From Nelumbo lutea (Eukaryota > Streptophyta > Magnoliopsida > Proteales > Nelumbonaceae), in contig JAKGHH010000002.1 of NCBI GenBank assembly GCA_022828595.1, positions 78,898,383 to 78,962,382 on the forward strand: a DNA stretch of 64,000 bases, given 5' to 3'. The notes beneath the pieces are model-generated. The model did no database searches and was not told where the DNA came from. It worked only from the letters and a program-made list of their open reading frames with translations. The position numbers were made by a program, and so were the translations under genes. Positions within the stretch are counted from its first letter, which is position 1; the number at the start of each line of letters is the position of its first letter. This document shows, in pieces, positions 55,756-64,000 of the stretch.

Positions 55756-57395
55756 TTTTTCTTTTTAAAGATAAACAAAATATATATTAAAGCATAGAAA
55801 TATGTACAAACTGCTCAGCTCTCATAATCCCATCAGGATAGTCATTATATTCAAAATAAGACACAAGATGAGTTTTTGCCTGTAGGGATACCTTGTGATC
55901 AGGTAAATTAAAAGTTCTGTTAAAATATTGGAAAGTAGCATGGAAGTTTAATAGGGAATTAAATTCTTGGTTCTTAGCAAAAGCCAATGGCAGAACCAAG
56001 GTAGAGGAGAGTCCTTGTGCAGAGCTATATAACTTGTAGATTATCAGAATAGATGCAAATTTCTTTTTGCCTCCAATATTGTAATTCCAAAAAGGCTTGC
56101 AAGATAGCAAAGAGTTCTGTTTGATCAATAGCAGAAGGATGAGATGTTCGTCCTCCGATAATTTTTAAACATTGAAGATTTGCATTTAAAATCACAATGC
56201 TGAAAGTAAAGAATCAGAAATTTTCCCTACATAAGTAAAAATGATTAGTTCAGAAGTACAATTGATGGACAGATTTAAAATATTATTGTGAGAGGGAGAT
56301 TGCAACAGATTTTCCAGTGATGAATTCTGTAAGGATTTTGAACAATTCTGTTGACTATAGAAAGGATTTGCAAGGGAAGAATTTGTTTATTTTCAAAAAT
56401 CTTTCCATTCCTTGCATACCAAACAAAATAATAGGCAATTGCAATCCAATTTAAAACTTGGAGGTTGAATTGATTATCATAAATTTGATTATAAAGATTT
56501 ATAAAGTAGGTAGTCCAAGAATGCTGAGAAGTCATGATTAAGTTAAGATTCCAAGGATTACCAAATAAGACTGCTCGAGCAAAAGAGTAATTAAGAAAAA
56601 GATGTGCAGTAGTTTCTTCAGATTGACCACAAAGAATGCACACCTTATCATTAGTTTCTGAAAAGAGAGAAGCTTTCATAGGAACAAAGTTATTGAGAAC
56701 TCGCCATATAAAAAGCTGATACCTTGGAGGGACCATCAACTTCCAAATTTTAGATAAACAGAATTTAAAATCATTTGAAAGTTTAGGAGTAGAAATTTTC
56801 TCCTTAATTTTATATTCCACCTTAACTGTGTACTTTCTAGAATGATGTTGTGTCAAAATCCAATGAAGATTATTATTGAGAGGAAAAATGGGGGAAGATA
56901 TGTTAAGATTTCTCATGTGAGGAGGAATGAGAAAGGGAATCCAGTGGAGTGTTTGATTTTTTTTTTTGAATCCAAGGAAATTAGAGATTAGAAAATCAGA
57001 ATTTTCATTGACCATATATCCTATTTTAGATGCTAATTCTCTAATTTTTGGATAGATGGATTTCCAACAAATAGATGTAGTAGAGGAAGTGGTGTAAGGA
57101 ATTATATTCTCTGGTTTGAGATATTCGGATTTCAAAAATTGTGCTCAGAGTTTATGTTGTTCATTCAAGAAGGGCATGATTTACAAGAGTGAGATTTTTG
57201 AAGCCCAAACCACCAAAATCTTTTGGTAATAAAAGAGTTCCAAGAGCACTAGTGACAACGATGTTTTCGAGATTTTGAAGTATTCCACCAAAAATTTTTA
57301 ACTATTTTATTTATTTGATGTATAGTTTTCTGGGGGAATTGAATGAGACTTATTGAGTGAATAGGTACTCCGACGAATTCAAGGTCAACATAAGG
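55756..57395 (-). mobile_element. L1-type LINE, 5'-truncated
   Basis: The 3' end is at a T-rich run (55756-55768). Minus strand from right to left: INKIVKNFWWNTSKSRKH and DFGGLGFKNLTLVNHALL-like traces (57330-57180). An intact 286-codon frame at 57135-56275 carries the reverse-transcriptase zinc-binding domain (KIWKLMVPPRYQLFIWRVLN; CILCGQSEETTAHLFLNYSF). A decayed RNase H follows (ELFAILQAFLELQYW; ICIYSDNLQVI) at about 56140-56010. RT itself is absent. Right of 57395 copia sequence begins. Confidence 0.85.
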
Positions 57396-58226
57396 GACAA
57401 TGGGATTGTTTCACAGTTAGCTCCTCCTGCTACACCACCATTAAATGGTTTGTTAGAGAGGAGGAACTAGACTTTATTAAGTATGGTCTGATCACTTCTC
57501 GTTCACTCGGAACTGCCTACATCCTTTTGGGGGTACGCATTAGAGACTGCGATATATGTGTTGAACCGGGTTCCAAACAAATCCGTTCCTAAGATCCCTA
57601 TGAGCTATGGATTGGTAAGAAACCAAGTGTAAGACACTTGAAGATTCAGAGTTGTCTAGCACATTTTAAAAGAACAAGTGCTAACAAATTGGAATCTAAG
57701 TACAGCCATTGCCTATTTGTAGGCTACACCAAAGGCTCTGTATGATACATTTTCTATGACCCAAAAGAGCAAAAAGTGTTTTGCAGTGGAAATGCCCATT
57801 TCTTGGAAAAAGATTACATCCTGAACAGTCATCATCAGGAAGTTGTTCTTGATGAGGAGAGCTTAGGGGTAGCGGGAGATGTCCCACAAGCTCTAGATAA
57901 TAACCAACCTAGAAGGTTTACCTAGGTATCCAGCCCTCCAGTTTCTTATGGCTATGACCAAGAAAGTAACTTGGTGGAAGCCACAACCAGTGAGGAAGAT
58001 CCCGTGACTTATATGGAAGCTATGTTGGACATAGATTTTTTGAAGTGGGTAGATGCCATGAAAGCCAAGATGGACTCAATGGAGACCAATAAAGTCTAGA
58101 CTCTTGTAGACCCACCCCCTGGGGTGAAAGTAGTATCCGGATGAGCCCTATGTTTACAAGAAGAGAGTGGGAGATAAGGTTACGTTGCTGCAAAATCCAT
58201 ACCTCTACCGTAGCTAACATTCCTAC
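57396..58226 (+). pseudogene. Copia integrase/linker fragment in + orientation
   Basis: + strand: NGIVSQLAPPATPPLNGLLE, then [20 protein letters not shown] and, in shifted frames, the SVCLFVGYTKGSV-like and QEVVLDEE-like region. It corresponds to 42900-42200 of the minus-strand copia element but is opposite in orientation, so it comes from a separate copia copy. It ends shortly before RT and is joined directly to an LTR start. Confidence 0.75.
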
Positions 58227-58329
58227 TGTTAGACACTTTGTATGCCCTTAGCACCAATCAATTTTGATGTAGTTTAGACATTTAGTGTAAATGAATAAAG
58301 TGCATGTTTGATTCAGGTTGTGTGGTATG
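58227..58329 (+). mobile_element. Copia LTR fragment G (LTR start), cut by the Athila-like insertion
   Basis: TGTTAGACACTTTGTATGCC through gattcaggttgtgtggtatg matches the beginning of copy B (28216 onward: gattcatgttcccttggtatg). Copy B continues tttctgtgtaataacc; here the sequence changes at 58330 to the Athila-like LTR. Confidence 0.82.
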
Positions 58330-59293
58330 TGACAGGTTGTCAAAGCCCTCAAAATTAGTACTAGTCTCACAATCAAATAATTGCAATAAAAAGTGGTACT
58401 AGGTCGAATCCCACAGAGAGCAATTTGGTAATCTCTTATCCGAATGGATAAAGTAATTGAGTGGGAAAATTTAATAACTAAAATTAAAATAATAACAAAC
58501 TAGACAAACAAGAGAAAACCAGTCTTACCGAATTATGGTTCAAGGGTTTGGGTTGAATCGATTGGCCATCGATCCTAGGTACATCTCAGCATTCTTGCAA
58601 TTCAAGCATTTAACCTTAGATTTATTAGGATAGCCATAATAAACCTTGTGTTTTCCTAATTCAGTTGACGAAACCCAGCATTCGATCAACACTTATCACC
58701 ACTCAACTGGGTACGATAGCGTCCATATTAAACAGTGATAGCATTAAGATTTGTGAAAACAATTAAACCAAAATAACAATAATTGAGATAGCTGCAATTA
58801 TTGAATCTTGTTCCATCAATTCCTTTAGGTTTAACCATGTTAAAACATTGGTCAAAGACTGTCACGAACAATTGACCCAAAAAGAAATCCACCTAATTGC
58901 TACTTGCACCATTATTCGTGACAATTACGGATCATCGACATCATGGATAGTAGTAGGAAGATCAACATTAATTCAGTTTGTCAGCCTAATTAGCATCAAC
59001 ATCCAAAAAAAGTATGCACAAGAATCAATGAATACTTGAAAAAGAAAGCAAGAAAATAAAGTAACTACAAAACCTCACAATGACACAATCGAACCTCCCC
59101 CCTTAAACCAGAAAAAAGAAGCTTAGCTGCTCATGATCTGCGCAATCTAAGAGTGATTGATGCTAGAGCTGGTTCACCCCCCTCTTTATATAGCTGAATC
59201 AAAATACAAGAGTAATGAGTTCATTTAAATTCTAAAGTAATGCAAAAAGATGAAAATTAGGGGACAAAAATATTGTTCTTTTCAGTCTCATCA
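58330..59293 (-). repeat. Athila-like 3' LTR
   Basis: On + it begins tgacaggttgtcaaagccct and ends tctcatca. It matches 62692 onward closely through the first ~800 bp, then lacks about 75 bp (after cgcaatct, about 59150). It diverges altogether after the TATA region (59193 onward), so the U3 parts of the two LTRs differ. Confidence 0.85.
59183..59194 (-). promoter_or_regulatory. TATA box of the Athila-like LTR
   Basis: ctatataaagag on the minus strand; the same box occurs in the right LTR at about 63617-63628 (ctctttatatag on +). Confidence 0.5.
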
Positions 59294-59312
59294 AACCCCC
59301 CCCCACACTTAA
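59294..59312 (-). other. Athila-like polypurine tract
   Basis: Minus strand AAGTGTGGGGGGGGGTT, directly before the LTR start TGATGAGACTG. A second similar tract (taagtgtgggggg) lies at about 60264-60277. Confidence 0.75.
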
Positions 59313-59734
59313 ACTTTGCCCATCCTCGGACAAGGCAAAAACTCAAGTAACACAAAAGAAACCAACTACTGATTTTCAATCTTTCTTTTTCTCTACATGA
59401 GGCATAGTTCATTGCATGCTTTAGTCCAGACTTGGTAACCTTCCCTCTTTATATTGCTTTCTCTCCTTCTTCTCGTCCAAGAGTGATTGCAAATCACCAT
59501 TCCCCCTGGTCCCAGGTTAAATCGATAGTCTAGGAGACAAGCCTTCCCAGCTGAAGCATCCTTGGCTGAATGGGGACTCATTGCCTTAACAAACCAATGC
59601 AGCTAGATTCACTTACCTTTCTTTGTTTCTTAAGCCAAAACAAGGTGTGCTTATTGCCATAAGCTTGATATATATCACATCTCCACCACTTAGTATGAAT
59701 TCCTAGGATCTGAAGGTGAGAATGGGGTTGGGGT

Positions 59735-59865
59735 TCTAGGGTGAGTGCATTTTATGCTCCATCTCACCCTTGCCTTCATTTCAAGATGTGAGTGCATTTT
59801 ATGCTCCATCTCACACGTTTTTGTTTTTAGATGTGAGCGCATTTTATGCTCCATCTCACATTAGT
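59735..59865. repeat. Three spaced 27-bp repeats
   Basis: gtgagtgcattttatgctcc followed by atctcac occurs three times (about 59740, 59789, 59835) with unequal T-rich spacers. It is partly self-complementary at its ends (gtgag/ctcac). Confidence 0.85.
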
Positions 59866-60672
59866 CACGATTTTATTTTCAATTTTATTTTCTTTTATTT
59901 TCTTTTTATTTTCTTTTTTTTTTTTGCACAAGAATCACAGGGTTTCACCGTCTGATCCATGAATTCATTGATCATGGTCTCAATATGCCTAACACAACAA
60001 GTTCTAGAATAATCAAACCATATTTGATAGATAATTATGAGAAAATCAATCAAACTCTTATGCATCTTGCCTATTGATCGATTAAAATCATGAGGTACCA
60101 TATGCAGCCAAGAAAGATTTAGTTAGTCATGCTTGCATCCTATCTTATCTATTCAGCCTAAGCACATGATTCCTGATAAGTTGAAATCATTCAAGGATAA
60201 GTTTCCAGGAATAGAAATTTCAGAAAGGTAAGGTATCCCAAATTTCCATCAGATTTCCCTAATCCCCCCACACTTAAGTTATACATTGTCCCCAATGTAT
60301 GTGATTATGCATAAAGTAGAAGGATTCAGGGGTACTTCCCTGTTCGCCTTGTAAGGTTCCTACTAAACACAAAAATCAAAACAAAATAACAAAATTAACT
60401 AAACACAATGGGTTGCCTCCTACAAGCGCAATTGTTTAACGTCGTTATGCTCGACGTCCTCCTTTGCTACTTTAGCTCTCGTGGTTTCAACTTTCAGTGT
60501 GCTCCCCTTCTATCAATCATGACGGGTTCAAATCTGGAATAGGGGCCATGGTATCCAATTGTGCACTTGATTCTAACTCCTCATTCATATCTTTTTCAAA
60601 AATTTCATGCACAGTTGGATCAAAAGTGTCAACTGAATATATCAAATGGTCTTCAATTGGGTACTTCATAGC
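59866..60672. other. Non-coding 3' region of the Athila-like element
   Basis: T-rich at 59866-59925. Near 60409-60455, gggttgcctcctacaagcgc and gtttaacgtcgttatgctcg resemble words common just downstream of pol in Athila-like elements. Their presence right after the protease supports loss of pol. Confidence 0.5.
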
Positions 60673-61287
60673 TTAAAAAATATTAAATTTTATAGTCTCT
60701 TCGTCACATTCGATGGAGAGGGTACCCTCATCCACATCTATTTTGGTCTTGGTCATTTTCATGAATGGCCTGCCTAATAGAAATGGGGCTAAACTTTTGA
60801 TCGTGTCCTCCTCCATCTTCACAATGTAAAAATCGACTGGGAAAATTAAATCGTTAACTTGCACCATTACATTCTCAACAATCCTTTCTGGGTAGGCATT
60901 AGAACGATCAACTAATTGGATAATAGCTTTAGTTTCCCTTAAAGGACCTAATCTCAAAGCATAGTAAATCGAGTATGGCATGACATTGATAGATGCACCT
61001 AAGTCTAGCATGGCATGCCCGATTCGCTTATTGCCAATCACACAAGGTAGGGTGAACATACCTAGATCAGCATATTTTTTTGGTAAGGTCCTCTTGATCA
61101 CAACTAAAACATTCTCTCTAACTCTTGAGTCCTGTACCTCCTCTTCTTTTTGTCCTTTATCCGCCTTCCTTGGTGAGGTAGGTTCTAGCTGCAGTTCCTT
61201 CCCGCTTCTTAGCACCACTACACTTACATTCTCCTTGGGGTTGACTACCGTTTGTGATTGTAGTTTCCCGGAGCTCTGCGCCTCCAA
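60673..61287 (-). pseudogene. Athila-like aspartic protease
   Basis: A 204-codon open frame. A basic/acidic linker (VVVLRSGKELQLEPTSPRKA) is followed by the protease fold: YADLGMFTLPCVIGNKRIG, active site HAMLDLGASINVMPYSIYYA (DLGAS), IQLVDRSNAYPERIVENVMV, FPVDFYIVKMEEDT and FLLGRPFMKMTKTKIDV. It ends ETIKFNIF and stop where RT would normally continue. This frame is intact over the whole domain. Confidence 0.85.
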
Positions 61288-61617
61288 CTTGCTAATGGCA
61301 GTGACAAGCTGGCTGATTTGGTTCCCTAAATTCTGAATGCTAGCTCTTGTTTCCTGTTGAAATTGCTGAGTATTAGTAGCTAGAGCCTTAACTATATCTT
61401 CTAATAAAATACCTGAATTCGGGGGTTGGCCTTGCGCTATGATGGGTGCTGAATACTGGGGCTGTCGACTAAAAAAATGGGGATGATATTGCTACTGTCC
61501 TCCTGGGTTCCTATAGCTTAGATTTGGATGATCTCTCCACCCCTAATTGTAGTAATTGGAGTAGGGATCATACTTTCATTGGGCCTGCCTCAGGAATCCT
61601 CCTATGGCATTTACTTG
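61288..61617 (-). pseudogene. Athila-like gag-protease linker
   Basis: Minus strand traces of a Gln/Pro/Tyr-rich linker (PQYSAPIIAQGQPPNSGILL) and ALATNTQQFQQETRASIQNLG, interrupted by stops. Typical of the region after the gag zinc knuckle. Confidence 0.6.
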
Positions 61618-62400
61618 CTACATCAATCCATCTTGTAATGATGAACACATGTCCGTAGGATGGCCAGGGATCGAACATATATCACACACCCTAGCAGTTT
61701 GTAATTGTCCTGCAGCTAGTTGCCTAACCAAGGCGCTTAAGTCAGAAATCTGATTTTCTAAATTGACATGGCTTACCTCATTAACCCGTCTAGTGGTGCC
61801 ACCTATCCTTGCACCGAACTGCTGTGAATTTTTGGCCATGTGAGAAATTAATTCCCTGGCCGCTTCGGGTGTCTTGTTCACTAGGGCTCCTCCACTGGCT
61901 GCATCGACCATACTTCTATCCATGGGCTGAAGCCCTTCATAGAAGTATTGAATCAAAAGCTGTTCGGGTATTTGGTGGTGTGGGCAGCTAGCAACAAGTT
62001 GTTTAAATCTTTTCCAATATTCATATAGCATCTCACCACCAAATTTCCAAACTCCACATATTTCTTTTCTTATATTTGCAGCTCGGGATGCAGGGTAATA
62101 TTTATCTAAAAATACCCTGTTCATCTCATCTCATGTGTGTATTGAACCGGGAGGAAGAATATACAACCAATCTTTTGCTTTATCATGTAAAGTAAGTGGA
62201 AAGGCTATGAGTCTTACCTGATTCTCGATCATACCATGGGGTTTCGTGCTTGAACAGATGACATGGAATTCCTTTAGATGCTTATGAGGGTCCTCACCTA
62301 GAAAACCATGAAATAGAGGTAATAATTATATCAAACCAGATTTCAATTCAAAACCTACCTCAAGATTGGGATACGTGATGCATAAGGGCTGTTGGTTCAT
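61618..62400 (-). pseudogene. Athila-like gag
   Basis: Intact 168-codon frame at 62124-61618 with FLDKYYPASRAANIRKEICG, EYWKRFKQLVASCPHHQIPE, YFYEGLQPMDRSMVDAASGG, LISHMAKNSQQFGAR and the zinc-knuckle start VCDICSIPGHPTDMC, all characteristic of Athila-type gag. The N-terminal part (62125-62400) continues with a stop (DEMNRVF preceded by a stop-containing WLYILPPGSIH). Confidence 0.85.
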
Positions 62401-62668
62401 CATTGGTGCAGCCAACTCCCTTAGTGTCCTCTCTCTGTCAGCCATTCTTTCTCCTTCTTTGAAGATGGGAAAATCACAAGTGGGCAATTCACAATCTGAG
62501 TTCGCCCTTTTTGGTGAACGATCATTCATTTGCTTAGCTTCCTTCCTTAAACGACGGGTGGTCCTCTCAATTTCGGGGTGTACTCGAGTTCACCTCGTTG
62601 AGAAGCACGGGTTATAAAATAAAAAAGGTTAACAAGAGGAAGGTAATAGCTAAGAAATTAAAGTTGCT

Positions 62669-62688
62669 CCCTGGCAGCAGCACCAAAA
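62669..62688 (-). other. Athila-like primer-binding site
   Basis: Minus strand TTTTGGTGCTGCTGCCAGGG next to the LTR; the common Athila site is TGGCGCCGTTGCCGGGG (tRNA-Asp). Confidence 0.75.
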
Positions 62689-62691
62689 TTT

Positions 62692-64000
62692 TGACGGGTT
62701 GTCGAAGCCCTCAAAATTAGTACTAGTCTCACAATCAAATAATTGCAGTAAAAAGTGGTACTAGGTCAAATCCCATAGAGAGCAAATTAGTAATCTCTTA
62801 GCCGAATGGATAAAGAAATTGAGTGGGAAAATTTAATAACTAAAATTAAAATAATAACAAACTAGACAAACAAGAGAAAACCAGTCTTACCGAATTCTGG
62901 TTCAAGGGTTCGGGTTGAATCGATTGGCCATCGATCCTAGGTACATTTCAGCATTCTTGCAATTCAAGCATTTAACCTTAGATTTATTAGGATAGCCATA
63001 ATAAACCTTGTGTTTTCCTAATTCAGTTGACGAAACCTAGCATTCGATCAACACTTATCACCACTCAACTGGGTACGATAGCGTCCATATTAAACAGTGG
63101 TAGCATTAAGATTTGTGAAAACAATTAAACCAAAATAACAATAATTGAGATAGCTGCAATTACTGAATCTTGTTCCATCAATTCCTTTAGGTTGAACCAT
63201 GTTAAAACATTGGTCAAAGACTATCACGAACAATTGACCCAAAAAGAAATCAACCTAATTGCTACTTGCACCATTATTCGTGACAATTACGGATCACCGA
63301 CATCATGGATAGCAGTAGGAAGATCAACATTAATTTAGTTTGTCAGCCTAATTAGCATCAACATCCAAAAAAAATACGCACAAGAATCAATGAATACTTG
63401 AAAAAGAAAGCAAGAAAATAAAGTAACTACAAAACCTCACAATGACACAATCGAACCTCCCCCCTTGAACCAGAAAAAAGAAGCTTAGCTGCTCATGATC
63501 TGCACAATCTCCATGCTTTTCTTCTCCATAGCCGAACTGCCTTCTTGAGCTTCTTGGTCTTCTTGATGATCTCTTGGATCTGAGAGTGATTGATGCTGGA
63601 GCTAGTTCACCCCCCTCTTTATATAGCCAAAGGAGAGGGCTGTTTTCCAACTCCTTGTAGGAGATCATCTTATCTTTAGGGAGTCTTGATCTTCTTTGAA
63701 CTAATCATATCCTATCTCTTATCTAATGATATAATCTCAATCTTCTTATCTCTCTAGGATTACATTCACGACTTTAAATCTGATAAGACTCTATCCTTGG
63801 AGATTACATTCAAAATTCAGACTCTTAACTCTTGAATTCGAGTTGGGCTGCTTTAAAACTTGGGCTACTTCAAGGTACTTCTGCGAGTTGGGCTTAAGTT
63901 GTGAAATGGGCCTGGCTATGAACTTGCTCTGACTTTGGGCTTTCAGGCCGAATCTGTCAAAACCCAAAACATAAAAGTTGTGCGCCTTCCTTTCATCTTT
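62692..64000 (-). repeat. Athila-like 5' LTR, partial (runs off the window)
   Basis: Begins tgacgggttgtcgaagccct on +. It is colinear with the 3' LTR through its TATA region at about 63620, then continues at least 380 bp in a U3 region absent from the 3' LTR. That U3 contains gatcatcttatctttaggga and pyrimidine-rich stretches. Confidence 0.85.

Larger units (their letters stand above)
58330..64000 (-). mobile_element. Athila-like Ty3/gypsy element with gag-protease only; right end outside the window
   Basis: Left (3') LTR 58330-59293, polypurine tract 59294-59312, non-coding region with repeats 59313-60672, protease 60673-61287, gag 61618-62124, primer site 62669-62688, right (5') LTR from 62692 past the end. 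No RT, RNase H or integrase trace was found between protease and the 3' LTR, only about 1.4 kb of non-coding DNA, so the element looks non-autonomous. Confidence 0.85.

Noticed and set aside
1..64000. tRNA genes, rRNA genes, CRISPR arrays, bacterial-type operons
   Set aside because: None seen; regularly spaced repeats are all explained by LTRs or tandem repeats, and primer sites only mimic tRNA 3' ends.

Overview
This is nuclear DNA of a flowering plant. The evidence is one spliced host gene with GT-AG introns, a dense mixture of plant transposon families (Ty1/copia, Ty3/gypsy Tat-like and Athila-like, L1-type LINEs, hAT, Mutator, PIF/Harbinger and CACTA relics), very AT-rich spacers and microsatellites. 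I cannot name the species. No bacterial operons, CRISPR arrays, rRNA or tRNA genes were seen. Most open frames of 60-100 codons here are chance frames inside repeats.

Host part (1-9.2 kb): the only convincing cellular gene is on the + strand, exons 2228-2340, 2414-2785, 6599-7292 and 7939-8000. It encodes most of a DUF7036-type membrane/extracellular protein; its 5' exon(s) lie left of the window or were not found. Its 3.8-kb intron holds an antisense LINE, which itself carries an internal duplication and a hAT MITE with a perfect 8-bp target duplication. One exon encodes 20 consecutive histidines.

Repeat-poor/AT-rich part (9.2-23.2 kb): MITEs (two side by side with overlapping 9-bp target duplications), a CACTA-like terminus, an AT-rich block bounded by a diverged direct repeat, two blocks of degenerate tandem repeats around a decayed coiled-coil/DUF7745-like ORF (perhaps an Ogre-like relic), and a palindromic minisatellite.

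Retrotransposon part (23.26-64 kb): (a) a Tat-like gypsy element, 23269-33470, minus strand, with a perfect CAAAG target duplication. A copia solo LTR inserted at its protease/RT boundary, and a ~2-kb inversion later cut through both. (b) 33.9-35.8 kb: a Mutator-like element with long inverted repeats, nested in a Harbinger-like element, which abuts a second small element across one shared TAA. (c) A copia element (minus) 38833-47798 with tRNA-iMet primer site and decayed gag-pol, interrupted by an LTR fragment that itself carries a 1.6-kb solo LTR. (d) A rearranged Tat-like gypsy element, 47.8-55.0 kb, with an opposite-strand PF04195-like ORF and no protease/RT/RNase H. (e) A 5'-truncated LINE, 55.76-57.39 kb. 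(f) A copia fragment in + orientation, 57.4-58.33 kb, into whose LTR an Athila-like gag-protease element (58330 to beyond 64000) inserted.

No new cellular system was found. The most informative content is the nested insertion history, which can be ordered from target duplications, and the few points that affect the host gene.
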